Below, piece by piece: positions 15,846-24,810 of a stretch of 43,119 nt of DNA. A model generated the notes under the pieces. The model had not been told where the DNA came from. It worked only from the letters and a program-made list of their open reading frames with translations, and did not search any database. The DNA comes from Rhodobacteraceae bacterium LNNU 3342 (GTDB taxonomy: Bacteria > Pseudomonadota > Alphaproteobacteria > Rhodobacterales > Rhodobacteraceae), in contig VUAW01000024.1 in NCBI GenBank assembly GCA_008711135.1, positions 1 to 43,119 on the forward strand. Reading direction: 5' to 3'. Each line of letters begins with the position of its first letter. Positions within the stretch are counted from its first letter, which is position 1. The translations under genes were made by a program, and so were the position numbers.

Positions 15846-17132
15846 TCACCCTTGTTCTTCCTGCTTCTGCGCCAGCAACTTGTCGATCCGCCGGCCGTCG
15901 AGGTCCACGACCTCGATGCGCCAGGGGCCAAGGTCGACGTATTCGCCGACTTGGGGCAGCTTGCCCATCTCCTCGATCACCAGACCGGCGGCGGTCTCAT
16001 AATCACGATCATCGTCCAGCGGCAGGCCAAGCCGTTCTGCAAACTCGTCTGCGGGCATCCAGCCGGCCACCAACAGGCTGCCGTCCTCCCGGGTGATCAG
16101 CTTTGGCTCGGACTCGGGGCCGCTCGGGAACTCCCCAGCAATAACCTCAAGCACATCCATTGGCGTGATGATCCCCTCGAAATTGCCGTATTCGTCGTAA
16201 ACAAGGATCATGTGCGCGGGCGACCGGCGCAGGATTTCCATCACATCAAGCGCATCCATCCCGTCAAGGACCACAGGCGCCTCAATGATCAGGCCGCGGA
16301 GGTCCTGCGCGCCTTCGGTCCTTCGCGGGTCCAGAAGGTCGCGCGCGGCGACGACACCCACGATGTTGTCGGGATCGCCATCGCGCACGGGCAGGCGCGA
16401 ATGCCCTGTCTCGCTGAAGCGGTGAATGATGCTGGCGGGGCTGTCGGTGATATCGACCATGTCGACTTCATGGCGCGGGACCATCAGGCCGCGCGCCGTA
16501 CGATCCGCAACCCGCATGACCCCCGCGATCATTTCCGCCTCCGCCACCTCCATCAGGCCGGTGCTGCGCGCCTCGGCGAGCATGAGCTTCACTTCCTCAT
16601 CCGTCATCTGGCGCTCCACCGTGCCGGATTGCCCAAGCAGCGCGAGCACCAGCTTGCCCGACTTGTCGAGGATCCAGACAACGGGGGCCGCGATGACCGC
16701 GACTAGATTGAGAAGCGGCGCGATGCGGGCGGCCGAGGTTTCCGGTGACCGCAAGGCGATCTGCTTGGGGACCAGCTCGCCGAAGATGAGCGAGATATAG
16801 GTGATGCTGATCACCACCCCGCCCACGCCCAGCGTCTGTGCCAACCCCGGGCTCAGACCGGCGTCGATAAGTGCCTGGGCCATCCGGGTGCCCAATGTGG
16901 CGCCGGAAAATGCACCCGCGACAATGCCCACAAGCGTGATGCCGATCTGGACGCTGGACAGAAACCGGCCCGGGTTCCCGGCGAGCTGCATGGCCAATGC
17001 CGCGCCGCGGCTGCCCTTGTCTGCCATGGCCTGCAGACGGGCAGGACGGGAGGAAACAACCGCCAGTTCGGACATGGCCAGCACGCCATTCACAAGGGTC
17101 AGTGCAAGAACGATGGCGACTTCGAGTACCAT
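15846..17132 (-). CDS. CNNM/CorC-type transporter (hemolysin family protein, DUF21-CBS-CorC_HlyC)
   Basis: The 428-residue protein has the standard order: DUF21/CNNM membrane domain (residues about 1-190, with LTLVNGVLAMSELAVVSSR, SVQIGITLVGIVAGAFSGA and FGELVPKQIAL), two CBS domains (about 210-330, with MVPRHEVDMVD, RLPVRDGDPDNIVGVV and HMILVYDEYGNFEGIITPMD), and a C-terminal CorC_HlyC domain with YETAAGLVIEEMG. Family members act in magnesium or cobalt transport or stress at the inner membrane; despite the traditional name it is not a toxin. The ATG at 17132 has a modest GGAG upstream. It stands alone, and length is normal. Confidence 0.9.
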   Translation of the reverse strand: MVLEVAIVLALTLVNGVLAMSELAVVSSRPARLQAMADKGSRGAALAMQLAGNPGRFLSSVQIGITLVGIVAGAFSGATLGTRMAQALIDAGLSPGLAQTLGVGGVVISITYISLIFGELVPKQIALRSPETSAARIAPLLNLVAVIAAPVVWILDKSGKLVLALLGQSGTVERQMTDEEVKLMLAEARSTGLMEVAEAEMIAGVMRVADRTARGLMVPRHEVDMVDITDSPASIIHRFSETGHSRLPVRDGDPDNIVGVVAARDLLDPRRTEGAQDLRGLIIEAPVVLDGMDALDVMEILRRSPAHMILVYDEYGNFEGIITPMDVLEVIAGEFPSGPESEPKLITREDGSLLVAGWMPADEFAERLGLPLDDDRDYETAAGLVIEEMGKLPQVGEYVDLGPWRIEVVDLDGRRIDKLLAQKQEEQG

Positions 17133-17953
17133 TATAGGCTCCAGCAGTTGAGGTCATCTTGCAGAGGGACAGGAGAGCAGACTGCTCCCCTGACAGAAGA
17201 AGCTGCCCGGCACGGGAGCCGACAGGAGATTTATTTCTATCCGGAATCCCTGAGGCACCGCCTGCCCCGGCAGGCGCGTCAGCGGTGGGCCGTAAAAGCC
17301 TCGGGTAAACGCCCGCGCCGGACAGGCGTCGGGGCGAATGCTTCGTCGGTCCCCGCCTTCCTGCCCTCCTCCATCTTCGCCGCAGGCCGAAGCGGCAGGC
17401 GAGTCAGAGGCGCATTGAGGGACGATGCTGGGTTGACGTTCCATGGGATCTTTTCGTGGCGATGCAGGCAAACATAGCGCCGCATTGGATTCGGGGAAAC
17501 AAGATCCCGCTGCCCGCTTCAGGGGATGGGGACGAAATTGCCGCGGTGCTGCCTGGCAGCCAAGCCTGCCGGTCCTCAACACACGCGATAGATCGGGCCG
17601 ATTGCGTGGCCGTGAGCTTGCGGCTCACCGCAGCAGCCGGAGCCGCTCCCATACGTCTGCGCCGGTCGTACTGGACCTGCGGATCGCCGCGGCGCAGGCA
17701 GGGGCGCGCACGCTGGTGCCTGGCCTCTACAGGGACCCCCGCCTGCTTCCAGATCCCGATCTCGCGCGGCGGCGTGGGGCAGTCGCAGTCGCTGATGGTA
17801 TCCATGACCGCCAATGCCGTGACCATTGATCTTGCGTCCATCGACGAAGGCAGGTCCTTGCCGCGCCTGATGCCTTCAAGACCTATCGCACCCGCCTGCC
17901 GCGCTGAGCCGTATGATCGCCAGCCCCTCCTCAATCACATTCAGAAACTCGGC
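17133..17953. other. Long intergenic stretch without recognisable gene
   Basis: Open frames of up to 176 codons cross this stretch on both strands, but none has a ribosome site or motif I recognise and their composition is that of chance frames. Short GC-rich repeats such as GGCAGGCGCGTCAG and GGCAGGCGAGTCAG occur at 17271 and 17394. It may be degraded mobile-element sequence; I cannot show it. Confidence 0.4.
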
Positions 17954-19858
17954 TTACCGGGTGTTTCTGACCTGCTCGGTGGTCAACACCCCGAAGTCAT
18001 TGCCCCAGCTATTGCGGATATAGGTGCCGATCTCGGCGATATCGTTGTCGCTGAGCTGGTCTCCGAAGGCGGGCATGTAGCCGAAGCCGTGGACAATACT
18101 GGTTGCCACGAAATCCGCGTCTGCCAGCTTTTCATTTCCAGCCAGAACAGCGCCCGCGCGGCCCCGCCCGTCAGGCCCGTGGCACATGGCACAAGTCTCC
18201 GCGTATTTGGGCGCGCCAAGGGCGGCAACATCCGTGATGTTGGACTCTTCGGTAACCGAGTCCGGGGCTTCGGCCTCACCCCCCTCGGCCTGTTCCGCGC
18301 CGCCGCCTGTGGCCGGATCTTCCCATTCTTGTGGCGCGGCGGCATTCGTCGAAGCCCCGCCAGAGCGCGCTTCATCGACGGTAGCAGGACCCTGGGCAAA
18401 GCCCAGCCCGTTCCCGCCTTCGCCATAGGTGAACACCAGGATCGCACCCGGGTTGTGCAGCACCGAGGTGTTGAGCCCGTCGCCGAATTTCTGGGCCGCC
18501 GAGCCGAACGCGTCCGTGGCGATGAAAACCGTGCGGTTGTCGGGTGCCACGATCACGTCGCGATACCGGTTCTGGGTCGACAACCACGCAACCGGGTCGC
18601 CTTCCGCTTGCTGCCCGTCCTCTGACAGGCGCTGCACGTAAAGCGTGCCGTGCTTGAGGGTCGGGATGAGCAGGGAATTGTCCCACTCTACAATCCCGTC
18701 TTCACCTGCCTCGTAATAAAGCAAAGATGACGGTGCGATCGTCGGGTCGCAGATGTAACCGCAGATCGCTCCGATCGGGTAGTCGTCCTCGACCGTCCAA
18801 TAGGTCGCGATCGGGTCGATCATCTCCCCTTCGAACTCGCTTTCCGGGAACTGGGGCACGGTGTCAGGCACCGGGGTCGCGTTGAGGTTCGTGCCTTCCG
18901 GCGCTTCGCTCCAGTTCACATAGAGATAGGCCTTGTCATCGATGTAACCCGCGACCCAAGGCCATCCGTAGTTGCCTCCCGGCTGGATGATGTTCAGCTC
19001 GTCGTCGGTGGCTGGACCATGCTCGGCCTCATAGAGCGTGCCGTCCGGGCCAAAGGCCAGGCCCTGCGGATTTCGGTGGCCATAGCTGTAGATATGGCTG
19101 CGCACGCCCTCGATCTCCGGGTTGTCGTCGGGAATCGACCCGTCAGGGTTAAGGCGCAGGATCTTTCCCGAATAGGTGCGCCAGTTCGCACTGTCGACCT
19201 CTTCCTGCGTCGGCAGCGTCAAGGCCAGGTTCGGGCGGCGCTGGTTTCGCCCGAAGTTCGCGCCCTGCTCGCCGATCGAATAGAAAATCTTGCCGTCGGG
19301 GCCGAACACGACCCGGCCGGCATTATGGTCGTTCCAGGCCGGCAGCCCCTCCAGGAGTACGGTTTGCTCCACAAGCTGCTGAAGTTGCTCATTGTACGTG
19401 TAGCGCACGATCCGGGCAGAGGGGTCAGGCTCCTCTGTCGACCCGTTGTTGATCGTATAGCTGATATAGACATAGTCGTTGCCAGTTCCCTCCAGGAACT
19501 CAGGATGGAGCGCGAGACCCAGCAGACCCTCATGTTGCGGCCCCGTATACACATCCTCAAGGACCAGCAAGACCTGCTGCGCGCCGCTGACGGGGTCGAT
19601 GCGCGTCACCTCGCCGCTGGTGCGTTCCGTCACCCAGATCATGTTATCCGGCCCCCAGCGCATCGCCCACGGGTTGCTGAGGTCGGTCGTCAGCACGCGC
19701 GAGGAAAACAGCGCGTTGTCGCCCGTCTCGATCTCGTTCGGAAGAACTTGAGCAACAGCCAGCCCGGTGCTCAGCATCAAGGCCGCCGCAAGACCGCCAC
19801 CCACCGCCGAACGCTCGATCGCCTTGATGCCCCTAAACGCAGTGCTTCGTTTATCCAT
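17954..19858 (-). CDS. Soluble PQQ-dependent sugar dehydrogenase fused to cytochrome c
   Basis: The 634-residue protein joins two domains. After a signal peptide (to about residue 36, LSTGLAVAQ), residues about 45-500 match the six-bladed soluble glucose dehydrogenase GdhB type: LSNPWAMRWGPDNMIWVTER, GPQHEGLLGLALHPEF, WNDHNAGRVVFGPDGKIFYS with the catalytic His, SHIYSYGHRNPQGLAFGPDG and NIIQPGGNYGWPWVAGY. After an Ala/Glu/Gly-rich linker, residues about 550-634 form a mono-haem cytochrome c with CAMCHGPDG and axial Met in GYMPAF. It oxidises sugars or other alcohols in the periplasm and can pass electrons internally to haem. I chose the ATG at 19858 since the upstream part of the frame lacks sense. 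Monocistronic. Confidence 0.88.
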   Translation of the reverse strand: MDKRSTAFRGIKAIERSAVGGGLAAALMLSTGLAVAQVLPNEIETGDNALFSSRVLTTDLSNPWAMRWGPDNMIWVTERTSGEVTRIDPVSGAQQVLLVLEDVYTGPQHEGLLGLALHPEFLEGTGNDYVYISYTINNGSTEEPDPSARIVRYTYNEQLQQLVEQTVLLEGLPAWNDHNAGRVVFGPDGKIFYSIGEQGANFGRNQRRPNLALTLPTQEEVDSANWRTYSGKILRLNPDGSIPDDNPEIEGVRSHIYSYGHRNPQGLAFGPDGTLYEAEHGPATDDELNIIQPGGNYGWPWVAGYIDDKAYLYVNWSEAPEGTNLNATPVPDTVPQFPESEFEGEMIDPIATYWTVEDDYPIGAICGYICDPTIAPSSLLYYEAGEDGIVEWDNSLLIPTLKHGTLYVQRLSEDGQQAEGDPVAWLSTQNRYRDVIVAPDNRTVFIATDAFGSAAQKFGDGLNTSVLHNPGAILVFTYGEGGNGLGFAQGPATVDEARSGGASTNAAAPQEWEDPATGGGAEQAEGGEAEAPDSVTEESNITDVAALGAPKYAETCAMCHGPDGRGRAGAVLAGNEKLADADFVATSIVHGFGYMPAFGDQLSDNDIAEIGTYIRNSWGNDFGVLTTEQVRNTR

Positions 19859-20275
19859 GACACAACACTCTCTGCTTTTGGTTCGACGGCCCGGGGGAAG
19901 CCTCAGTGCCTCCTGCCGCCGCCGGCTAAGGTCCAACGTAGCGGACTGGACGTTGTTCCACCTCCTGCTGCTGCTCCGCAAGGCCGTAACGTGCGACGAC
20001 CCGAACGCCCCGATTGCCAAGAAGTTTTGGATGAAAGCAACGAGGCGTTTCAGGAGAGACAGGTTCTGAAAAATCGGAACTTGGGTGGCACATTCGGCAA
20101 AGGAAGCTCACGGGCATGGGCTTTGGTGACTTGTTTCAAGCCCTCGGCAAGACCACGAAACGCCCAGTTCGACGCAATGCTTCGCATGGAACAGGCGGGT
20201 ATAGGCGCAGGGCCTGCACTTCGTTGGAACCCTTTCACGCCGTCCCTCGTTCTTGGATCAGAGAGGGACAGACAG
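19859..20275. other. Divergent intergenic region
   Basis: It lies between the leftward sugar dehydrogenase and the rightward cell-wall hydrolase and should contain both promoters. The plus-strand frame of the hydrolase is open throughout, back to 19019, but this is antisense to the dehydrogenase and lacks sense. GAGAGGGA at 20261-20268 is the ribosome site of the next gene. Confidence 0.4.
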
Positions 20276-21013
20276 ATGATCCGAGCATGTTATGCCATGC
20301 CCGTCGCCCTCGTCGTCGCTTGGACTGCAAGCACCATGATCTATGTCCGCGTCGATGAGAGCCGACACGAAAATCCAGTGACCTCGATCGAGGATCGCCA
20401 AGCTCCCGCCGTGCCGGCCGAAGCGGTTGCAATGGCCCCGTGGCCGGCGCACCACCTTCGACCGCCACCCCGGTCCGAGTCAAGGCCCCACAACGTCGTT
20501 GCTCCAAAGCCCCGTCCCGCACGCGGCGAGACCATCCGCCCGCTCCGACGCCCGCCGACACCTGAACAGGTGTTGCGCGGCGCGCCGATCCCCCCGCCCC
20601 CGAAATCGTTGCGCAATGCGAGCGACCTGTCCTGCATCGCCGTGGCAATCTACCACGAGGCGCGCAACCAGGAAGATTTCGGCCAGCTGGCCATCGCTTC
20701 AGTGATCCTTCAGCGGGCCCAGATCCCGCACCGATGGGGAAACAGGGCCTGCGACATCGTCGTGCCGATCCAGTTCAGCTTCATGACGTCTCGCTACGAT
20801 TACCCGCCAATCGACGACCTGGTCTCCTGGAAGCGCGCTGTGCAGTTTGCTGCCCGTGCCTTGGTGGAAGGGCCCATGCCCGAACTGGCAGGCGCCGATC
20901 ACTATCATACCATCGAGGTTTCGCCGAAGTGGGCGCCCCAAATGGAGCTGGTGCGCATCATCGATGACCACATCTTCTATAGCGACCCGCGTTCGTCATC
21001 GTCGTCGTCATAG
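20276..21013 (+). CDS. Cell-wall hydrolase, SleB/CwlJ type (Hydrolase_2)
   Basis: The 245-residue protein has an N-terminal membrane anchor or signal (MIRACYAMPVALVVAWTAST), a long Pro- and Arg-rich linker (residues about 45-115), and a C-terminal Hydrolase_2 domain: DLSCIAVAIYHEARNQEDFG with the catalytic Glu of YHEAR, QLAIASVILQRAQ, CDIVVPIQFSFM and ALVEGPMPELAGADHYHT. Such enzymes cleave peptidoglycan glycan strands in the periplasm. The ATG at 20276 has GAGAGGGA at 8 bases. The C-terminus ends in a run of six serines. It is followed by two further exported hydrolases and a beta-lactamase. Confidence 0.87.
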   Translation: MIRACYAMPVALVVAWTASTMIYVRVDESRHENPVTSIEDRQAPAVPAEAVAMAPWPAHHLRPPPRSESRPHNVVAPKPRPARGETIRPLRRPPTPEQVLRGAPIPPPPKSLRNASDLSCIAVAIYHEARNQEDFGQLAIASVILQRAQIPHRWGNRACDIVVPIQFSFMTSRYDYPPIDDLVSWKRAVQFAARALVEGPMPELAGADHYHTIEVSPKWAPQMELVRIIDDHIFYSDPRSSSSSS

Positions 21014-21171
21014 ACCGCCTGCGCCATAGGCCACGATCTCGGCATGTCGCGCTCCCTGATGTTCCCCGGGGTTGTCAACCGCGCTCTGCCCCCGGAAGAT
21101 GCGTTGGTCCGGCCCTACGCTCAGCGATGACCACGGGCCGGAGGGCACTACGGAAGATGAGGGAGGAATGA

Positions 21172-22398
21172 ATGACGACATATGGTCCGGGCCTGGCCCT
21201 GATGGCGGCCATCACCTTGAGCGCCACAGGCGCGCCGGCACAGGAAGCGGCAGAAACGGATGCGCGCTGGATGACGCCGACGATGATCGAGGCCCGGGGC
21301 GCCATGCTCAACCCCGCGCTCAACTGGCTCACATTCCAGAACATGGACAAGATGTTCGCGACGCGGGTGGTGCCGGCGCCTGAAACAGCGTGGCAGCTTC
21401 CGCCGTCGGATCTGACGCTCGAGGGTGAATTCAGCATCAACGATCAGACGCTGAGCCTGGAGGATGCGCTCGAAGCCACCGGGACAAACGCGCTCGTCGT
21501 GCTGAAGAACGGTGAACTTGTCCATGAAGCCTACCGGAACGGCTCCGACGCCTCCACCCGGTTCCTCACCTTCTCGGTGGCCAAGTCATACGTGGCGACA
21601 CTTGTCGGGCTTGCGCTGGATCAGGGCCTGATCGACAGCCTCGACGATCCGGTGTCGAACTACCTGCCCGAACTGGCCGGCTCGGGCTACGACAGGGCGA
21701 CCATCCGCGACGTTCTGAGGATGCGCTCGGGGGTGGAATGGCTGGAAGTCTATGAATTCGGCAGCGACACACAGCTGACCTATGTTCACGACAATTCGCT
21801 CGTCGCCTACCGCTTCGGCTGGTGCGACTATGCCGCGGACGAAAGCGTCGCCTCGGCCTCCGCGCCCGGGGACCGGTTCAACTACGCGACGCTGGACACC
21901 TCGGTCCTTGGCTGCATCCTCGAACGGGTGACGGGCACGACGGGGGCAGAGTTCATGGCAGAGCATCTGTGGCAGCCGATGGGTGCGGAGCATGATGCCT
22001 ACTTCATCATGGATGGGCCGCCTTCACGGGGGCGCGAATTCTACGGCGCAGGCCTTGCCGCGACCGCGCGCGACCACGCCCGGTTCGGGCAGATGATCCT
22101 GCAGGGGGGCACCGCAAACGGAACCGAAGTCGTGCCCGCGGACTGGGTGACGGAAATGACCGTGCCCGGCGAAGGCTACGAACCCACGGCCGAGGGAGAG
22201 TCTCAGGGCTACGGCTACCAGTGGTGGACCTACACGGGTAACGCCTTCACCGCCCTCGGCCTTTACCACCAGTACATCTGGATCTCGCCCGACGACGATC
22301 TGGTGATCGTCAAGGTCAGCGCGACGCCTGAACCGGTAGGACGCGATGCCGAGAACGAGGCGCTGTTCGCACAGATCGCAGAACGTCTGCGCAGCTAG
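21172..22398 (+). CDS. Exported beta-lactamase-fold serine hydrolase (class C / NylB-like)
   Basis: The 408-residue protein has a signal peptide (GLALMAAITLSATGAPAQ) and the penicillin-binding/beta-lactamase class C fold. The catalytic SxxK is SVAK at residues 135-138, the tyrosine motif is FNYATLD (Tyr238), and YGYQWW lies in the C-terminal part. The context TFSVAKSYVATLVGLALDQG resembles 6-aminohexanoate-dimer hydrolase and related esterases more than true AmpC. Substrate may be an ester, amide or peptidoglycan peptide. GGAGG lies before the ATG. No close coupling to neighbours; about 160 bases after the cell-wall hydrolase. Confidence 0.85.
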   Translation: MTTYGPGLALMAAITLSATGAPAQEAAETDARWMTPTMIEARGAMLNPALNWLTFQNMDKMFATRVVPAPETAWQLPPSDLTLEGEFSINDQTLSLEDALEATGTNALVVLKNGELVHEAYRNGSDASTRFLTFSVAKSYVATLVGLALDQGLIDSLDDPVSNYLPELAGSGYDRATIRDVLRMRSGVEWLEVYEFGSDTQLTYVHDNSLVAYRFGWCDYAADESVASASAPGDRFNYATLDTSVLGCILERVTGTTGAEFMAEHLWQPMGAEHDAYFIMDGPPSRGREFYGAGLAATARDHARFGQMILQGGTANGTEVVPADWVTEMTVPGEGYEPTAEGESQGYGYQWWTYTGNAFTALGLYHQYIWISPDDDLVIVKVSATPEPVGRDAENEALFAQIAERLRS

Positions 22399-22693
22399 TA
22401 GGCTGCCAAAGATCCCGCTCGTCATGACCATGCCTGTCCACCTCCTGAGCCTCGCCACAAGCGGGTAGCGGAAGGTGGGCAGCATCAACACCGGGAGCGC
22501 GCCGCATGATCGTCCAGCCGCGGCGGCAGGCCCCCCGGGCAATATTCCTCTGTGAACCGGCATCCTCCGCGCGGCCTGACAGCAGCAAAAAGGGCGGAGT
22601 CGCGCCGACCGGTCCACCCCGGATCAAGGACGTGGACACGCGTCGCGATCCCGCTAACATGCCGATAACAGGCAATAATGGGAGGGACATTTC

Positions 22694-23632
22694 ATGCATA
22701 GCGCTCTGAAGCCGGTGATGGCGGCCACCATTCTAATGGCCGTCTCTGGCACGGCTCAAGCACAGGAAAGCACCGCGCCAGAACCCGGCATCACGGACGC
22801 CTACGCGAAGATCTCTGACGACTTCACCATGCACTATCGCATGTCGGGAAGCGGAGAGACGGCCATCATATTCATCCCCGGCTGGACCATGACGGCGGAT
22901 GTCTTCGATCATCAGCTCGCATACTTTCAGAACTCGGAAGAATTCACCGCGCTTGCCTACGACCCGCGCGCCCAAGGGCTCACGACGCGGACAACGGAGG
23001 GGCATTATTACGAACAGCACGGGCGCGACCTCGAGGCACTGATCCGGCACCTGGACCTGGACAAGGTCATCCTCGTCGGCTGGTCGGCGGGGGGCGGCGA
23101 CGCGCTCGAATATGTACGCCTCTTCGGCAGTGATGCGCTGGCCGGCCTGGTCCTTCTCGATACCTCGCCGAAAAGCCGCGGCACGGACGACACGACGGAA
23201 TGGATCTGGTACGGGACCAAGGATGAAGGCGACCAGGACGACTTCTTGAAATGGTTCTCCTATGACGTGATGGTCGACCGCCCGGCCTTTAACCAGGGCT
23301 TTGCCGAGTGGATGCTGGAGGAGGCGACGCCGCAGAACGTCGAGTTCGTTTCTGACAGATCGAACATGACGCCCGGCTCGATCGCCGCCTTGCTCAACAC
23401 CAGCTACTGGTTCTTCGACAACACCGACGAGGTGAAGGCGCTCGATGGGGAGGTCCCACTGCTCTACTTCGTACGCGACGAGGACCCATGGAAGAGCCTG
23501 GCCGGGGAATGGGCCAAGGAAAACACGCCCACGGCAGAGGTCATGGTACTCGGTAAGCACATGATGTTCTGGGAGCGTCACGAGGAATTCAACGAGATGT
23601 TCAGCAACTGGCTGGACAAGAGCGTGCAGTAG
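22694..23632 (+). CDS. Exported alpha/beta hydrolase
   Basis: The protein of 312 residues begins with a Sec signal (MHSALKPVMAATILMAVSGTAQAQ). The fold shows FIPGWTMTADVF for the oxyanion hole, YDPRAQGLTT after strand 4, VGWSAGGGDAL with Ser131, an Asp in YFVRDEDPW and the His in LGKHMMFWER. It resembles non-haem peroxidase-like or esterase-like members of the superfamily; the substrate is unknown. GGGAGGGA precedes the ATG. It lies about 300 bases after the NylB-like gene, a gap where I see no gene, and converges on the beta-lactamase gene with a shared terminator between them. Confidence 0.85.
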   Translation: MHSALKPVMAATILMAVSGTAQAQESTAPEPGITDAYAKISDDFTMHYRMSGSGETAIIFIPGWTMTADVFDHQLAYFQNSEEFTALAYDPRAQGLTTRTTEGHYYEQHGRDLEALIRHLDLDKVILVGWSAGGGDALEYVRLFGSDALAGLVLLDTSPKSRGTDDTTEWIWYGTKDEGDQDDFLKWFSYDVMVDRPAFNQGFAEWMLEEATPQNVEFVSDRSNMTPGSIAALLNTSYWFFDNTDEVKALDGEVPLLYFVRDEDPWKSLAGEWAKENTPTAEVMVLGKHMMFWERHEEFNEMFSNWLDKSVQ

Positions 23633-23679
23633 CCCACGCGCGGCCAAGCGCCGCCGTTATCCAGCGTCTCTCGAACCGG

Positions 23680-23702
23680 AAGCGGCGCACGCGCCGCTTT
23701 TC
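23680..23702. terminator. Bidirectional terminator between convergent genes
   Basis: The arms AAGCGGCGC and GCGCCGCTT are perfectly complementary around a central AC, and a T-run follows on the plus strand (an A-run precedes). It lies between the stops of the alpha/beta hydrolase and the convergent beta-lactamase gene, so it could serve both. Confidence 0.7.
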
Positions 23703-23768
23703 CTGATCCACCCTGCCTGTCGGGAAGCCGGCCTGCGCCCTGAGCGGCTGTAACAAGTCCAGATGTGG

Positions 23769-24629
23769 CTACCGCGTGCCGATTTCGCCCACGATCGCAG
23801 CGCCGATACGGGCAATGGCCCGGTTGCGCGTGGGCATGTCGGCCGCGTTCCCGGTCAGGTAGACAGCAGCCAGCCAAGGCTCGTCGTGCGGGGGGCGGAT
23901 CACGGCGATGATCGAACGCGAACCGTGCCCGCCCGCCCCTGTCTTGTCGCCAATGACCCAGCCCTCGGGCAGGCTGGCACGGAGCAACTCGTCTGCCACC
24001 TGGTCGGCCTGCATCCACGCTTCGAGCTGTCGGCGCGAGGCTTCGGACAGCGTTTCGCCAAAGAGGAGCGCCTCCAGCGTCGCCGTCATCGCCTCAGGCG
24101 TGGAAGTGTCTCGGTCATCGCCCGGAGCGCCTTCGTTCAACTCCGTTTCCCACCGATCCAGCCGCGTCGTCTCGTCCCCGATGGCGCGAAGATACCCGGT
24201 GAAACCCTCCGGCCCTCCGACCCGCTCCAGCAGCAGGTTACCGGCGGTGTTGTCGCTGAGCGTGATGGTCGCATCACACAGCTCCGCAACGCTCATGCCG
24301 CTCTCAACCTGCGTTTCGGTAACAGGCGAATAGGTAACGAGATCATCGGCCGTGTACCCGACGACCCGGTCCAGTTTCTCCTCGCCAGCATCCACCAGCG
24401 CAAGAATTGCCCCGCAAAGCGGCGCCTTGAAGGTGCTGGACAAGGGGAAGCGCTCATCGCTGCGATAGCCGATCACCTCCCCATCACCCTTACGCCGCAG
24501 GGCGACGCCGACCCGACCGCCGAGATCGGCCTCGATCGCGCGAGCGGCTTCTGCGATGGTTTCGGCGCCAGCAGATGCGGAAAGCCCGCCGATCAGGATA
24601 CAGGTGGCTGCAAATGTCATTCGGAACAT
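23769..24629 (-). CDS. Class A beta-lactamase
   Basis: The 286-residue protein has a signal peptide to about residue 22 and every class A motif: STFK (Ser65-Lys68, consensus 70-73), SDN (125-127, consensus 130-132), RWETELNE with the general-base Glu161 (consensus 166), and DKTGAGGHGSRS (consensus 234 loop). Two cysteines at about 72 and 118 could form the usual disulphide. The GDDRDTSTP and HGSRS segments recall the CARB/PSE branch. It should hydrolyse beta-lactams in the periplasm; spectrum cannot be read from sequence. AGAGGT precedes the ATG. It is transcribed away from an AmpR-like gene, which suggests induction by cell-wall fragments. Confidence 0.93.
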   Translation of the reverse strand: MFRMTFAATCILIGGLSASAGAETIAEAARAIEADLGGRVGVALRRKGDGEVIGYRSDERFPLSSTFKAPLCGAILALVDAGEEKLDRVVGYTADDLVTYSPVTETQVESGMSVAELCDATITLSDNTAGNLLLERVGGPEGFTGYLRAIGDETTRLDRWETELNEGAPGDDRDTSTPEAMTATLEALLFGETLSEASRRQLEAWMQADQVADELLRASLPEGWVIGDKTGAGGHGSRSIIAVIRPPHDEPWLAAVYLTGNAADMPTRNRAIARIGAAIVGEIGTR

Positions 24630-24810
24630 GGAATACCTCTGATTGGCCCCGGGCAGATGCCAAGGATCGCCGCCCAGACTGGCGGCATCGGTTGATGTTA
24701 TGAAGCAGGACGATGTGGACGTTTCGCACGCCGCAGAACTCGTTTAAGTCATTGACGCAGCCGCCGCCAAACGACAAATCCTGAGGATCCGCATAAGCTG
24801 ATGTGATGGC
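24630..24810. promoter_or_regulatory. ampR-bla divergent control region
   Basis: This 181-base region lies between the beta-lactamase and its divergent LysR-type regulator, the place where AmpR binds in other ampR-bla pairs. TTGACG at about 24753 could be a -35 element for the rightward gene. I did not find a clear AmpR box; the role follows from gene order. Confidence 0.45.

Noticed and set aside
17404-17934. Minus-strand open frame of 176 codons
   Set aside because: No ribosome site, no recognisable domain and chance-like composition; competing frames of similar length exist on the other strand.
19019-20275. Plus-strand open frame of over 400 codons upstream of the cell-wall hydrolase
   Set aside because: Most of it is antisense to the PQQ sugar dehydrogenase, whose protein has clear motifs; the hydrolase has a good ribosome site and signal at 20276.
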